Source of the DNA: Crocosphaera sp.
Lineage (GTDB): Bacteria > Cyanobacteriota > Cyanobacteriia > Cyanobacteriales > Microcystaceae
Assembly: GCA_030064935.1 (NCBI GenBank)
Contig: JASJEA010000009.1
Location: 1 to 32,767 of the forward strand
Length of the DNA stretch: 32,767 bases
Direction of reading: 5' to 3'
A model generated the notes under the pieces. That model made no database searches. It worked only from the letters and a program-made list of their open reading frames with translations, and was not told the DNA's origin. Position numbers and translations under genes: made by a program. How positions within the stretch are numbered: position 1 is the stretch's first letter; each line of letters begins with the position of its first letter. Shown here piece after piece: positions 16,445-22,979 of the stretch.

Positions 16445-17680
16445 CTAGAATCTATTGTTACGACGACCACCACCACTACGAAAGAGACTATTATTGGGTA
16501 AGTTAACAACAAAGCTACTCAAGCCTAGCACATCTCGAATCGGCTGAGTAATGACCCTAAAAGCGGCCAAAACCTTACCCAATAGAGTACGACTGACAAC
16601 AACCACATCCTCATTCCGTAGGGTAACATATTGGGTCACGTCTAAGTTTTCTACCGTCTTAATGGCATTTAATCCCTGTGTTACTACTCTACCCTGTTCA
16701 GGGTCAAATCTAAGTAGGGTTACTTCTTCTTTGGTGATTAAGGGAATACTTGGGGGTAAATTAGCGGCCAAATCTAAAAAGGTACTCCCAGTCCTTAAAG
16801 TTACAGTCCGAATGGCCAAACCGATCGGATTAGTAGGGGTCAAGACTCGCACGGTAATCGTCTGTTCGACTAGGTTAGTTTGACCTATCAAGGTACGATC
16901 ATAGTCTTTTTGTCTTGGATCTAATCTAGAGACAATAATAGTGTCTCCTCCCTGTAAACGAAACTCTGGTAAGCGTGTTCCTGCAATCAAGGGGGTATAA
17001 AGATCGACTCGTTCTTCAAGCACGGTTCCATCCACTAGAGGACGACGAACAATGATTGACCTTAAGTCTGCTTCAGGGGTACTTCCTCCTACCCCTGCGA
17101 TTACGTTGTTGAGTGTAATCCCCGGTCCAAAAAAGTAATACCCAGGGCGGCTAACTTCCCCTAAGATGGTCAGTTGAACAGGACGAGCTTGGGCTAAACT
17201 AGCTATGACTTCTGGTGTTTCTTGTAGGTAACGTCTTCCCAATTCATAGGCGACTTTGGTTTCCACTTCATCTAAGGTGAGTCCAACAATGGAAATTTCT
17301 CCCAGAAAAGGAACACGAATTTTACCTTCGGCATCAATTAAACTTGAAAAATTAAATTCAGGAAAGTCTGTTACACCTACACTGACACCATCTCCAATGG
17401 CTAAACGATAAAGATTAAATTGTTCTGATGTTCTTACATCAAACAGAGGGGGTTGAGCATTTCCGGGAGGGATATCGGTTTCTCGAAAAGTTGTCGGTGG
17501 AGACTGAGAAAGAATCAAAGGTTTTTTATTACCTTGAGCTAAACTAGGGGAGACCAAAACTCCTTGTATTAAACCCCACAAAAAAATGCTTTGAGAGCAA
17601 CCATAAAACACTGAGGCTAACAAGGATAAGCTAAACCTTGTGTTTAGGAATAGTTGGCCTTTCTTTTTGCTAGTTACCAT
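16445..17680 (-). CDS. Polysaccharide export protein, OPX/Wza family (SLBB domains)
   Basis: About 411 residues from the ATG at 17680; an in-frame ATG at 17716 adds 12 residues and is also possible. A long signal peptide ends near VSPSLAQG. Then comes the poly-export domain (NLYRLAIGDGVSVGVTDFPE, then GKIRVPFLGEISIVGLT), and SLBB-like repeats (VQLTILGEVSRPGYYFF and the later VTLRTG...DLAANL region). Proteins of this family form the outer-membrane or periplasmic channel for exopolysaccharide or capsule. No cysteine lipobox is seen after the signal. The C-terminus is Arg/Asn/Gly-rich. It precedes prfB by 20 bp; no other export genes are adjacent. Confidence 0.9.
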   Translation of the reverse strand: MVTSKKKGQLFLNTRFSLSLLASVFYGCSQSIFLWGLIQGVLVSPSLAQGNKKPLILSQSPPTTFRETDIPPGNAQPPLFDVRTSEQFNLYRLAIGDGVSVGVTDFPEFNFSSLIDAEGKIRVPFLGEISIVGLTLDEVETKVAYELGRRYLQETPEVIASLAQARPVQLTILGEVSRPGYYFFGPGITLNNVIAGVGGSTPEADLRSIIVRRPLVDGTVLEERVDLYTPLIAGTRLPEFRLQGGDTIIVSRLDPRQKDYDRTLIGQTNLVEQTITVRVLTPTNPIGLAIRTVTLRTGSTFLDLAANLPPSIPLITKEEVTLLRFDPEQGRVVTQGLNAIKTVENLDVTQYVTLRNEDVVVVSRTLLGKVLAAFRVITQPIRDVLGLSSFVVNLPNNSLFRSGGGRRNNRF

Positions 17681-18209
17681 AGCTTTCTCTTTGAAACACT
17701 CTTGACTACACCACATAACCTATAACTAGAGGATTGATTTGACCTTTCCAAGCCTTACAATAGCGAGGATTCTTTAAGAAGGTAAAACCAGCAAACAGTA
17801 AAAAACTAACGCACCTTGGGAGATGTTCATTGCCCTAACTCTCTCGCCTCCAAAGAGGTTTGAGTATACTTTTGTGGCAACTTAATTGTTAGCTGTCTTT
17901 ATTTGTTTTATTTAGCTCATTCTAAACCCATTGCTTGTAGAGGCTAGAACTAGAAATTTAACTAGGGCCTCCTGCTACTGGGAGTTTCACCCAGGTCTAG
18001 AAGTCACTGCGATTTGCGAACGTAAACACCCTAACACAATCTCAAGTCCTGCTGCCAGGAAGGGATTTGGGTTCCAAAATTTCTGACTTACGTATATCAC
18101 TAAAAGCTATTATTGTCAAATACTTGCAAAAATAATTTACATTTGTTAACATAATTTTGTAAAGGTTATCAAAAAACCTTTGTTACCAATGCTTGTGGAG
18201 TGATAAGCC
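17681..18209. other. 529-bp gap containing a HEARO-like RNA
   Basis: The gap has no ORF of note. It holds the OPX promoter region, the HEARO-like segment (listed separately), and just before the next gene a 7-bp hairpin AAAGGTT/AACCTTT (18161-18181). Confidence 0.5.
17930..18075 (+). ncRNA. HEARO / IscB omega-RNA-like conserved segment, no IscB nearby
   Basis: The stretch has the look, from memory, of the 3' half of RNAs found upstream of cyanobacterial IscB (RRXRR-HNH) genes: CCTGCTACTGGGAG at 17971-17984, CGTAAACACCCTAACAC at 18021-18037 and CCTGCTGCCAGGAAGGGAT at 18048-18066. Visible structure supports an RNA: CTGGG/CCCAG hairpin (17978-17994), and AATCTC/GGGATT (18038-18067, one G-U) enclosing TCCTG/CAGGA. 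No IscB ORF follows; a 76-codon ORF does. The 5' limit is uncertain. No covariance search was possible. Confidence 0.45.
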
Positions 18210-18440
18210 ATGAATAACAACAAATACATAAAGAGAAATGCTTCAAGCAAGAAGCAAGATGAAGGAATGAGTTTATTAGCCCTGTTGTTTTTTATGATGG
18301 GAGCAGTAAATGTTTATGGACATTTACAAGGTAGTGATAATCAAGTCACTACTAATTCCAATAACGATATGGGCAGTTTGTTCAAAATTGCTGTCTTTGC
18401 GATGTTTCTAGCGGCAATAATTGAAGTTTTTGTCATTTAG
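18210..18440 (+). CDS. Small hypothetical membrane protein, 76 aa
   Basis: I do not recognise this family. The protein has a basic, Asn/Lys-rich N-terminus, a hydrophobic segment at about 21-37 (LLALLFFMMGAVNVYG), a polar Asn/Ser/Thr loop and a second hydrophobic segment at about 57-76 (LFKIAVFAMFLAAIIEVFVI) that runs to the C-terminus. It is therefore probably a two-helix membrane protein. A GGAG lies 10-12 nt before the ATG. It stands between a HEARO-like RNA and a TnpB fragment, so it may be an orphan gene or cargo of debris. Confidence 0.5.
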   Translation: MNNNKYIKRNASSKKQDEGMSLLALLFFMMGAVNVYGHLQGSDNQVTTNSNNDMGSLFKIAVFAMFLAAIIEVFVI

Positions 18441-18603
18441 TATTATATCTAAGCTTAAATTACTTGGTATTCTCTAGTAACAAGGTAGTAGATAACAGGA
18501 TGTATTTTTTGATTATTTTTCAAGATTAAAACCGATAAGCTTAACCTTAAAAACACTGTTAGATAAGTTACATGGACGACAGTAGAACCTGTAACTTGTT
18601 GAA

Positions 18604-18714
18604 ATAATTGTCGTACAAAGCCTCAAAAAAGTTTTGCTTAATGATGCTATTTGGCATCAATTTACGGAATGGTTAGAATATTTTGGGGTAAGAATGGGCA
18701 GGTTAGGGAAGTAA
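18604..18714 (+). pseudogene. Fragment of an IS200/IS605 TnpB (OrfB)
   Basis: The 36 codons before the TAA at 18712-18714 encode DAIWHQFTEWLEYFG, which matches the conserved SI(N/S)DASWYQFRQWLEYFG region of TnpB. IVVQSL just before it resembles the IVVEDL motif that carries a catalytic Glu, with the intervening part shortened. The C-terminal zinc ribbon and the last RuvC motif are gone. It is a dead relic. Confidence 0.6.
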
Positions 18715-18754
18715 GAAGTTTCTCGCTAAGCTTCGGTGCCATAACACAGAAGTT

Positions 18755-18791
18755 GTTTTTGAGACAGAAATTTATAGGCCGTCTCAAAAAC
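18755..18791. repeat. 11-bp inverted repeat GTTTTTGAGAC
   Basis: Perfect 11-bp arms with a 15-nt loop. The T-run is inside the stem on both strands, so it is not a standard terminator, though the hairpin could still affect the end of the ferrochelatase-family transcript. It may be an element end. Confidence 0.5.
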
Positions 18792-18815
18792 TATGGTTTC
18801 CTTTAATTAATAAAA

Positions 18816-19970
18816 CTAATGATGATGATGACCATTTCCATGATCATGATGATGATGGTTAACGTCCAGATTCCCAACTGCTAAAGAAGGATTAACTGTT
18901 AAAGCTGCGGCTGATAATAACTCGGCAATATGAGAATCTGCCCATTTTGCAGCCATTTCACAAAATTCTGGCTCATCATTAACACAAGGCATTTGTACAT
19001 AAGTTATATCAGAATGTTTCTTATGCAAATGATGGATAATGTGTTCCACATCTAGAAGGGTTTCATGATTTTCTGTCGCAAACCCAATGGGCATAAAAAT
19101 AATCGCTTTTGCCCCTAATTCCATTAGATTTTTAGCTGCTAATTCTGCATTGGGTTGTGTCCATTTTATTAAAGGAGTTTGATGATTTAACCAACCCACA
19201 GAAATTAAAGGGTAACGGTGAATTAGTCTTTCTCTGACCAATTCATATAATATCTGACTTTCATCAATACCAGAGGTAAATCCTTTAGCTTCATGAGGAC
19301 AACCATGATTTAATAAAATAATACCAATTTGTGACGGTAGATATTTATCAGCTAAATCTTTAGCAATTTTTTGCTCTACTAATTTAGCCATTAAATCTAA
19401 ATAGGCAGGTTCGTTATAAAAAGAAGGAATATAACGTAACCCTTTTAACCAATGTTGTGAACCTTCAGTTAAAGATTCTAAAGATTTATTCACCTGTTCA
19501 ACGGCAATTCCACTGGTAAAAATAGAATCAACTACTAACAAAGGATAGATTAAAATTTTATCAAATCCTTGGTCTTTAATTTCTGTTAACACTTGTTCTG
19601 GTAGAAACGGTTTACAGAAGTTAAATGCCTTAAAGACTTGAATGCGATCGCCCCATTTTTCCTGTAATTTCTTTTCAATGGAAGCCCTTTGATGCTCAAA
19701 AATATGATTATGAGGGGAAATAAAATGATCGTGTTGATGTTGCCATTCATGAAGATCAAAAATGGCTAATAATTTCGCTAAAGGAGGATAGATCCAAGTA
19801 GGAACTGGAGCAAATTTAGCGGTTAATAAATTTAATGCTTGTTCATTATAATTAGCAAAATCTTCGTAACTTTCTACTTCACCATAACCCATCAATAAAA
19901 CAGCAACGCGATCGCTTTTATTAATGGCTTCTTTCGTGTGAAGATGTTGTGTTTCTGGTGTTGCAACCAT
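18816..19970 (-). CDS. Ferrochelatase-family protein with His-rich C-terminal tail
   Basis: This 384-residue protein belongs to the class II chelatase/ferrochelatase fold. The early VAVLLMGYGEVESYEDF matches the HemH start, KILIYPLLVVDSIFTSG and GIILLNHGCPHEAKGF lie in the middle, and AIIFMPIGFATENHETLLDVEH matches the C-terminal ferrochelatase motif with the metal-site Glu-Asn-His-Glu. It is not the standard cyanobacterial HemH, because the C-terminal chlorophyll-binding-like helix is absent. Instead it ends in a His/Asp tail (HHHHDHGNGHHHH), as in CbiX-type cobalt chelatases and metal chaperones. Substrate metal and tetrapyrrole are unknown. The ATG at 19970 is preferred (TTGAGG upstream) over a GTG at 20021. 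Confidence 0.85.
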   Translation of the reverse strand: MVATPETQHLHTKEAINKSDRVAVLLMGYGEVESYEDFANYNEQALNLLTAKFAPVPTWIYPPLAKLLAIFDLHEWQHQHDHFISPHNHIFEHQRASIEKKLQEKWGDRIQVFKAFNFCKPFLPEQVLTEIKDQGFDKILIYPLLVVDSIFTSGIAVEQVNKSLESLTEGSQHWLKGLRYIPSFYNEPAYLDLMAKLVEQKIAKDLADKYLPSQIGIILLNHGCPHEAKGFTSGIDESQILYELVRERLIHRYPLISVGWLNHQTPLIKWTQPNAELAAKNLMELGAKAIIFMPIGFATENHETLLDVEHIIHHLHKKHSDITYVQMPCVNDEPEFCEMAAKWADSHIAELLSAAALTVNPSLAVGNLDVNHHHHDHGNGHHHH

Positions 19971-20275
19971 GCTTGTTACCTCAACTAGAGTTTCATAATC
20001 AGGGGATACACCTTGAAGCACACATCTTGTGATGCTTCATACTAACGGGATATCTAGACAAAAGCCCTTAACTCTCAGTATAAGATACCTTCCCCTAGGG
20101 GGGGATAATCATAGGGATCTTAAGATTTGCTATAGAAAATCCTTGCGGGAAAAGAAATGATAGGATGAACAAGATTAGGCATTATTATTGTGGCTGAATA
20201 AAGTGCCAACTTGTTAAATTGTAGTCCATCTGAAGTAATCTTAACCTGAGTAAATATAGGGGTTTTAAATACATC
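19971..20275. promoter_or_regulatory. Divergent intergenic region with two short palindromes
   Basis: 305 bp between divergent genes. It holds CCCCTAGGGG (20092-20101), which runs into a tract of seven G (20098-20104), and ATCTTAAGAT (20117-20126). Both could be operator half-sites for the flanking genes. No tRNA or ORF was recognised. Confidence 0.35.
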
Positions 20276-21442
20276 ATGTCCAACAATAAAGTGGTTCCAA
20301 CTGCCGAACAAGTTAACCAATGTAAGCAGAAAATTGATGCTTATATTGCTTCGATTGATCAAGATCCAGAACATCGAGATGGGGCTTATCCTTATTACCA
20401 ATTTCATGAACCTGAAAAACCGATTTATGGCACTGTGATTATGTTTCATGGCTTCAGTGCCAAACCAGAGCAAATGTGGCGTTTATCAGATTATTTATTC
20501 CGTAATGGTTTTAATGTTTATCAGGCGGCTTTAGCGGGTCATGCTTTCATTAACCCAGGCAAAAACTGGCCACAAATAGATCTCAAGCCAGAGTATAAAG
20601 CTCCTTTAATTGACGAGGTAAGAAAAGACCCGATCTTATCCCAATTATTATCCAATCTTGGTGGACAATCTCAACCATTAAGTTTGCTTCAGAGAATCGG
20701 CATTTTTCGACGTATTCTAAGGCTCAATCCTCTACTTTTGAAAGATATGATCGATGCTTTATCTTCCAATAAAGATCCCGATTTTGATAAATATTTTATT
20801 TCCTCTCATATGGAGTATTTAAATAATGCCCGTCAACGGCTCGAAGATTTAGCAACTATGCCTGGAGATATCTATACTGTAGGTTTATCGACGGGAGGCT
20901 CGGCTGCTTTGGCTTTAGCGGCAGATCAACCAGAAAGAGTCAAGAAAGTTGTTGCCTATGCCCCCTTATTAAACCCTGTAGAGGATCAAGGAAAAGAGTG
21001 GCAAATTAGTTTAATTGGGACTTTAGATGTTAAAGAACTTGGTTGGGACCCTAATCTACAATTTCCTCTAGGTTGTTTTAGTGCAGTTAATCGTTTTGGA
21101 GACTTTGTCCGTAGTGCAGAGAATGTTAATAAATTTAAAAAAATTCCTACTTTTCTTGTGTTAACGGAAAATGAAGATGCTGCGGATCTAAAAACCAATC
21201 AAGACTTTTTTCAAGAAATAGGAGCAGAAGCCAATGGACATTGTTATTTCTTATACGATCAAAGCGATTTAGTTCCTCATCCTATGGTTAGTCCGACAGA
21301 AGTTAGTCAAGGGATGACTAACTATTTTTGGCAAAGCTTATATCAAGAAACCTATCGTTTTCTGACTACCGGAGATATTAAGGCTAGTAGTATGGATAAA
21401 CTAGAACAATCTACCGATCTACCTCTGGTTCCCCCTGTTTAA
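20276..21442 (+). CDS. Alpha/beta hydrolase (lipase/carboxylesterase-like)
   Basis: The 388-residue protein has the alpha/beta-hydrolase core. The oxyanion strand and loop are TVIMFHGFSAKPEQMW (near 63-78), and the nucleophile elbow GLSTGG places Ser205 in GxSxG. A late His in DLVPHPM (near residue 340) is the likely catalytic base, and Asp in the ENEDAADL region a candidate third member. An insertion between about 105 and 190 (LLSNLGGQSQPLSLL onward) forms a cap. There is no signal peptide, so it is probably cytoplasmic. No Shine-Dalgarno is obvious at the ATG. Substrate unknown. Confidence 0.85.
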   Translation: MSNNKVVPTAEQVNQCKQKIDAYIASIDQDPEHRDGAYPYYQFHEPEKPIYGTVIMFHGFSAKPEQMWRLSDYLFRNGFNVYQAALAGHAFINPGKNWPQIDLKPEYKAPLIDEVRKDPILSQLLSNLGGQSQPLSLLQRIGIFRRILRLNPLLLKDMIDALSSNKDPDFDKYFISSHMEYLNNARQRLEDLATMPGDIYTVGLSTGGSAALALAADQPERVKKVVAYAPLLNPVEDQGKEWQISLIGTLDVKELGWDPNLQFPLGCFSAVNRFGDFVRSAENVNKFKKIPTFLVLTENEDAADLKTNQDFFQEIGAEANGHCYFLYDQSDLVPHPMVSPTEVSQGMTNYFWQSLYQETYRFLTTGDIKASSMDKLEQSTDLPLVPPV

Positions 21443-21459
21443 TCCCCTGAAAACAAGTT

Positions 21460-21479
21460 ACCCGCCTACGGAGGCGGGT
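21460..21479. repeat. GC-rich hairpin ACCCGCCT-ACGG-AGGCGGGT
   Basis: 8-bp perfect stem with a 4-nt loop, 18 bp after the hydrolase stop. There is no T-run on the plus strand (TAATCAG follows). It could be a weak terminator. Hairpins of this kind also sit at the ends of IS200/IS605-type elements, and a decayed ORF points toward it from the right. Confidence 0.55.
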
Positions 21480-21550
21480 TAATCAGTGTACAAAGGATAT
21501 GGACTCCTAGAAATCTAAACGGACTCGGTTAGATAGTGACTAACTAAAGT

Positions 21551-21781
21551 TTATACAACCCAACAATGCTTATAAATACCATCAACATCCTCTTTCCGAC
21601 TCAGGCGTTGATCATGGCTATCACCCTAACACCCCCTTAGAAAACTGACCTAAAAAGCTGCGGGCAACACCATCGTGTCTCTTAGGATGCTGGAATCAAA
21701 GACATTGCATTGACCGAAGTAGCTGGCACAGACTCCAATCAATTCCTTTTTAAGAAGCTTGGTGTACTTCCTTGTGCCTAC
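21551..21781 (-). pseudogene. Decayed ORF with two in-frame TAG stops
   Basis: One frame from 21781 to the TAA at 21551 reads as protein-like sequence except for TAG at 21652-21650 and 21628-21626. Its first part (KYTKLLKKELIGVCASYFGQ, then CNVFDSSILRDTM) has good hydrophobic spacing; the second part ends in DGIYKHCWVV. I do not recognise the family. Its position before a GC-rich hairpin suggests a mobile-element relic. Confidence 0.4.
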
Positions 21782-21925
21782 TCATATAATAGCACTTACC
21801 TTAAAAAACTTGACTATTTTTGTTACAAAACTTGATAATTGGTTGAGGATTGGGATGGAAGTGGAAACAATTTACCTTTTAAAGAAGTAAGTAGGTAGGC
21901 ATGAATAAAGAAAGCAGAGATAATT

Positions 21926-22855
21926 TTATTCAAAAGTAACAATGACTGTTTCTTTTTCGGTTTTGGGTAATCCTTCATATTCAGCTAGAATAGTTTTTCC
22001 TGTTTCTACTGGTAGCAAAGGTGTAATACTTCCTAATGACAATAAATCCCCTTTTTTCAACATTTTCCCTTGAGATTCTAATTTTTCTTTAATCCAAAAC
22101 ACTACATTCAAAGGATCACCTAGCAAAGAATTACTATTACCTTGAGCAATTATTTTTCCCGACTCATCTTTTAAGGTAACAACAATATTTTTAAGACTAT
22201 TGTTTTGAATTGTTTTTTTATTTAAGGGTATTACATCACCTACGACACCCAATCTAGCACCGACATTAATAGCAATCAACATTTTTCCATTGAGTTGAAT
22301 ATTTTTATCATAAACTAAATCAGGTAATTCAAGAAAAGGAATAATAGCATCCAAATACTTTAACGTTTCTTCAGGGGTTTTAGCTTCATTAATTTTTTCA
22401 CTGCTTACTCTTACCATTAAATCTCCTTCTATCCTGGGAATACATCCAAAATTTGCTGGAACTTTTATTCCTGATGGCAATAACATATTTTCTAATAAAG
22501 TTCCTAGTACAGGTTGATTTGTTTTAAAAATATCCTGCGTTTTTTTATTAGTTAATCCAGCTTTATAACCTATCAATTCACCTTGATAAGAACTTAGATT
22601 ACTTATAAATTTTTCTTGTATTATTTGTGCTTCTTCAGATGTAAAGTTATAGTTTAACTCCTTAATTAATCGCTTATTTATGTAAGAGTTGGTAATTTTT
22701 TTAGCAATATTTTCAAGAGTAATAGAAGGTAAATTAGTTAGTAAAATAGATAAATTTATGTTACTTTTATTATCAATATTTTTGGGTTGTGCTGTAACCT
22801 CAACAAAGGGAAAGAAAATAATAGCCAAGAGAAATAATAACTGTATTTTTTTCAT
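21926..22855 (-). CDS. Exported 2-keto-4-pentenoate hydratase / FAH-family-like protein
   Basis: The 309-residue protein begins with a typical signal peptide (MKKIQLLFLLAIIFFPFVEV, cleavage likely after VTAQ). The rest follows 2-oxopent-4-enoate hydratase (MhpD) of the fumarylacetoacetase-like superfamily: IGYKAGLTNKKTQ, then PRIEGDLMVRV at the metal-site position, a middle ...AINVGARLGVVGD and a C-terminal KKGDLLSLGSITPLLPVETG. Known hydratases of this family are cytoplasmic and act on aromatic breakdown products, so export is unusual. The metal motif reads Glu-Gly-Asp where the family has Glu-x-Glu. It may be a non-catalytic or new-function relative. It is divergent from the GT39-type gene. 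Confidence 0.8.
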   Translation of the reverse strand: MKKIQLLFLLAIIFFPFVEVTAQPKNIDNKSNINLSILLTNLPSITLENIAKKITNSYINKRLIKELNYNFTSEEAQIIQEKFISNLSSYQGELIGYKAGLTNKKTQDIFKTNQPVLGTLLENMLLPSGIKVPANFGCIPRIEGDLMVRVSSEKINEAKTPEETLKYLDAIIPFLELPDLVYDKNIQLNGKMLIAINVGARLGVVGDVIPLNKKTIQNNSLKNIVVTLKDESGKIIAQGNSNSLLGDPLNVVFWIKEKLESQGKMLKKGDLLSLGSITPLLPVETGKTILAEYEGLPKTEKETVIVTFE

Positions 22856-22979
22856 AGATAAGGATTAAAATTGAGACATTTGATACATGAGATAAGATTA
22901 AACAGAACAATTATACCTAAACTATCGTCTATAATTGAGTAACTTATAATTTAACATTCTCTAATTATAACCATTCCCT

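Larger units (their letters stand above)
18441..18815. other. 375-bp gap with TnpB remnant and inverted repeat
   Basis: Contains the TnpB fragment at 18604-18714 and an 11-bp inverted repeat GTTTTTGAGAC/GTCTCAAAAAC (18755-18765 and 18781-18791, 15-nt loop), which lies 25 bp beyond the stop of the ferrochelatase-like gene. The remaining sequence has nothing I can name. Confidence 0.55.
21443..21925. other. 483-bp gap with decayed ORF and GC-rich hairpin
   Basis: It holds the hairpin at 21460-21479 and the stop-interrupted minus-strand reading frame at 21551-21781, both likely to be debris of one mobile element. Nothing else is recognised between 21782 and 21925. Confidence 0.5.

Noticed and set aside
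17960-18070. Possible cobalamin riboswitch
   Set aside because: CTGCTACTG and AAGTCACTG recall parts of the B12 element, but the B12 box and order of stems do not fit and no cobalamin gene follows; the HEARO-like reading fits better.
20120-20473. 117-codon minus-strand ORF
   Set aside because: It is antisense to the start of the alpha/beta hydrolase and reads as a shadow with no start signal.
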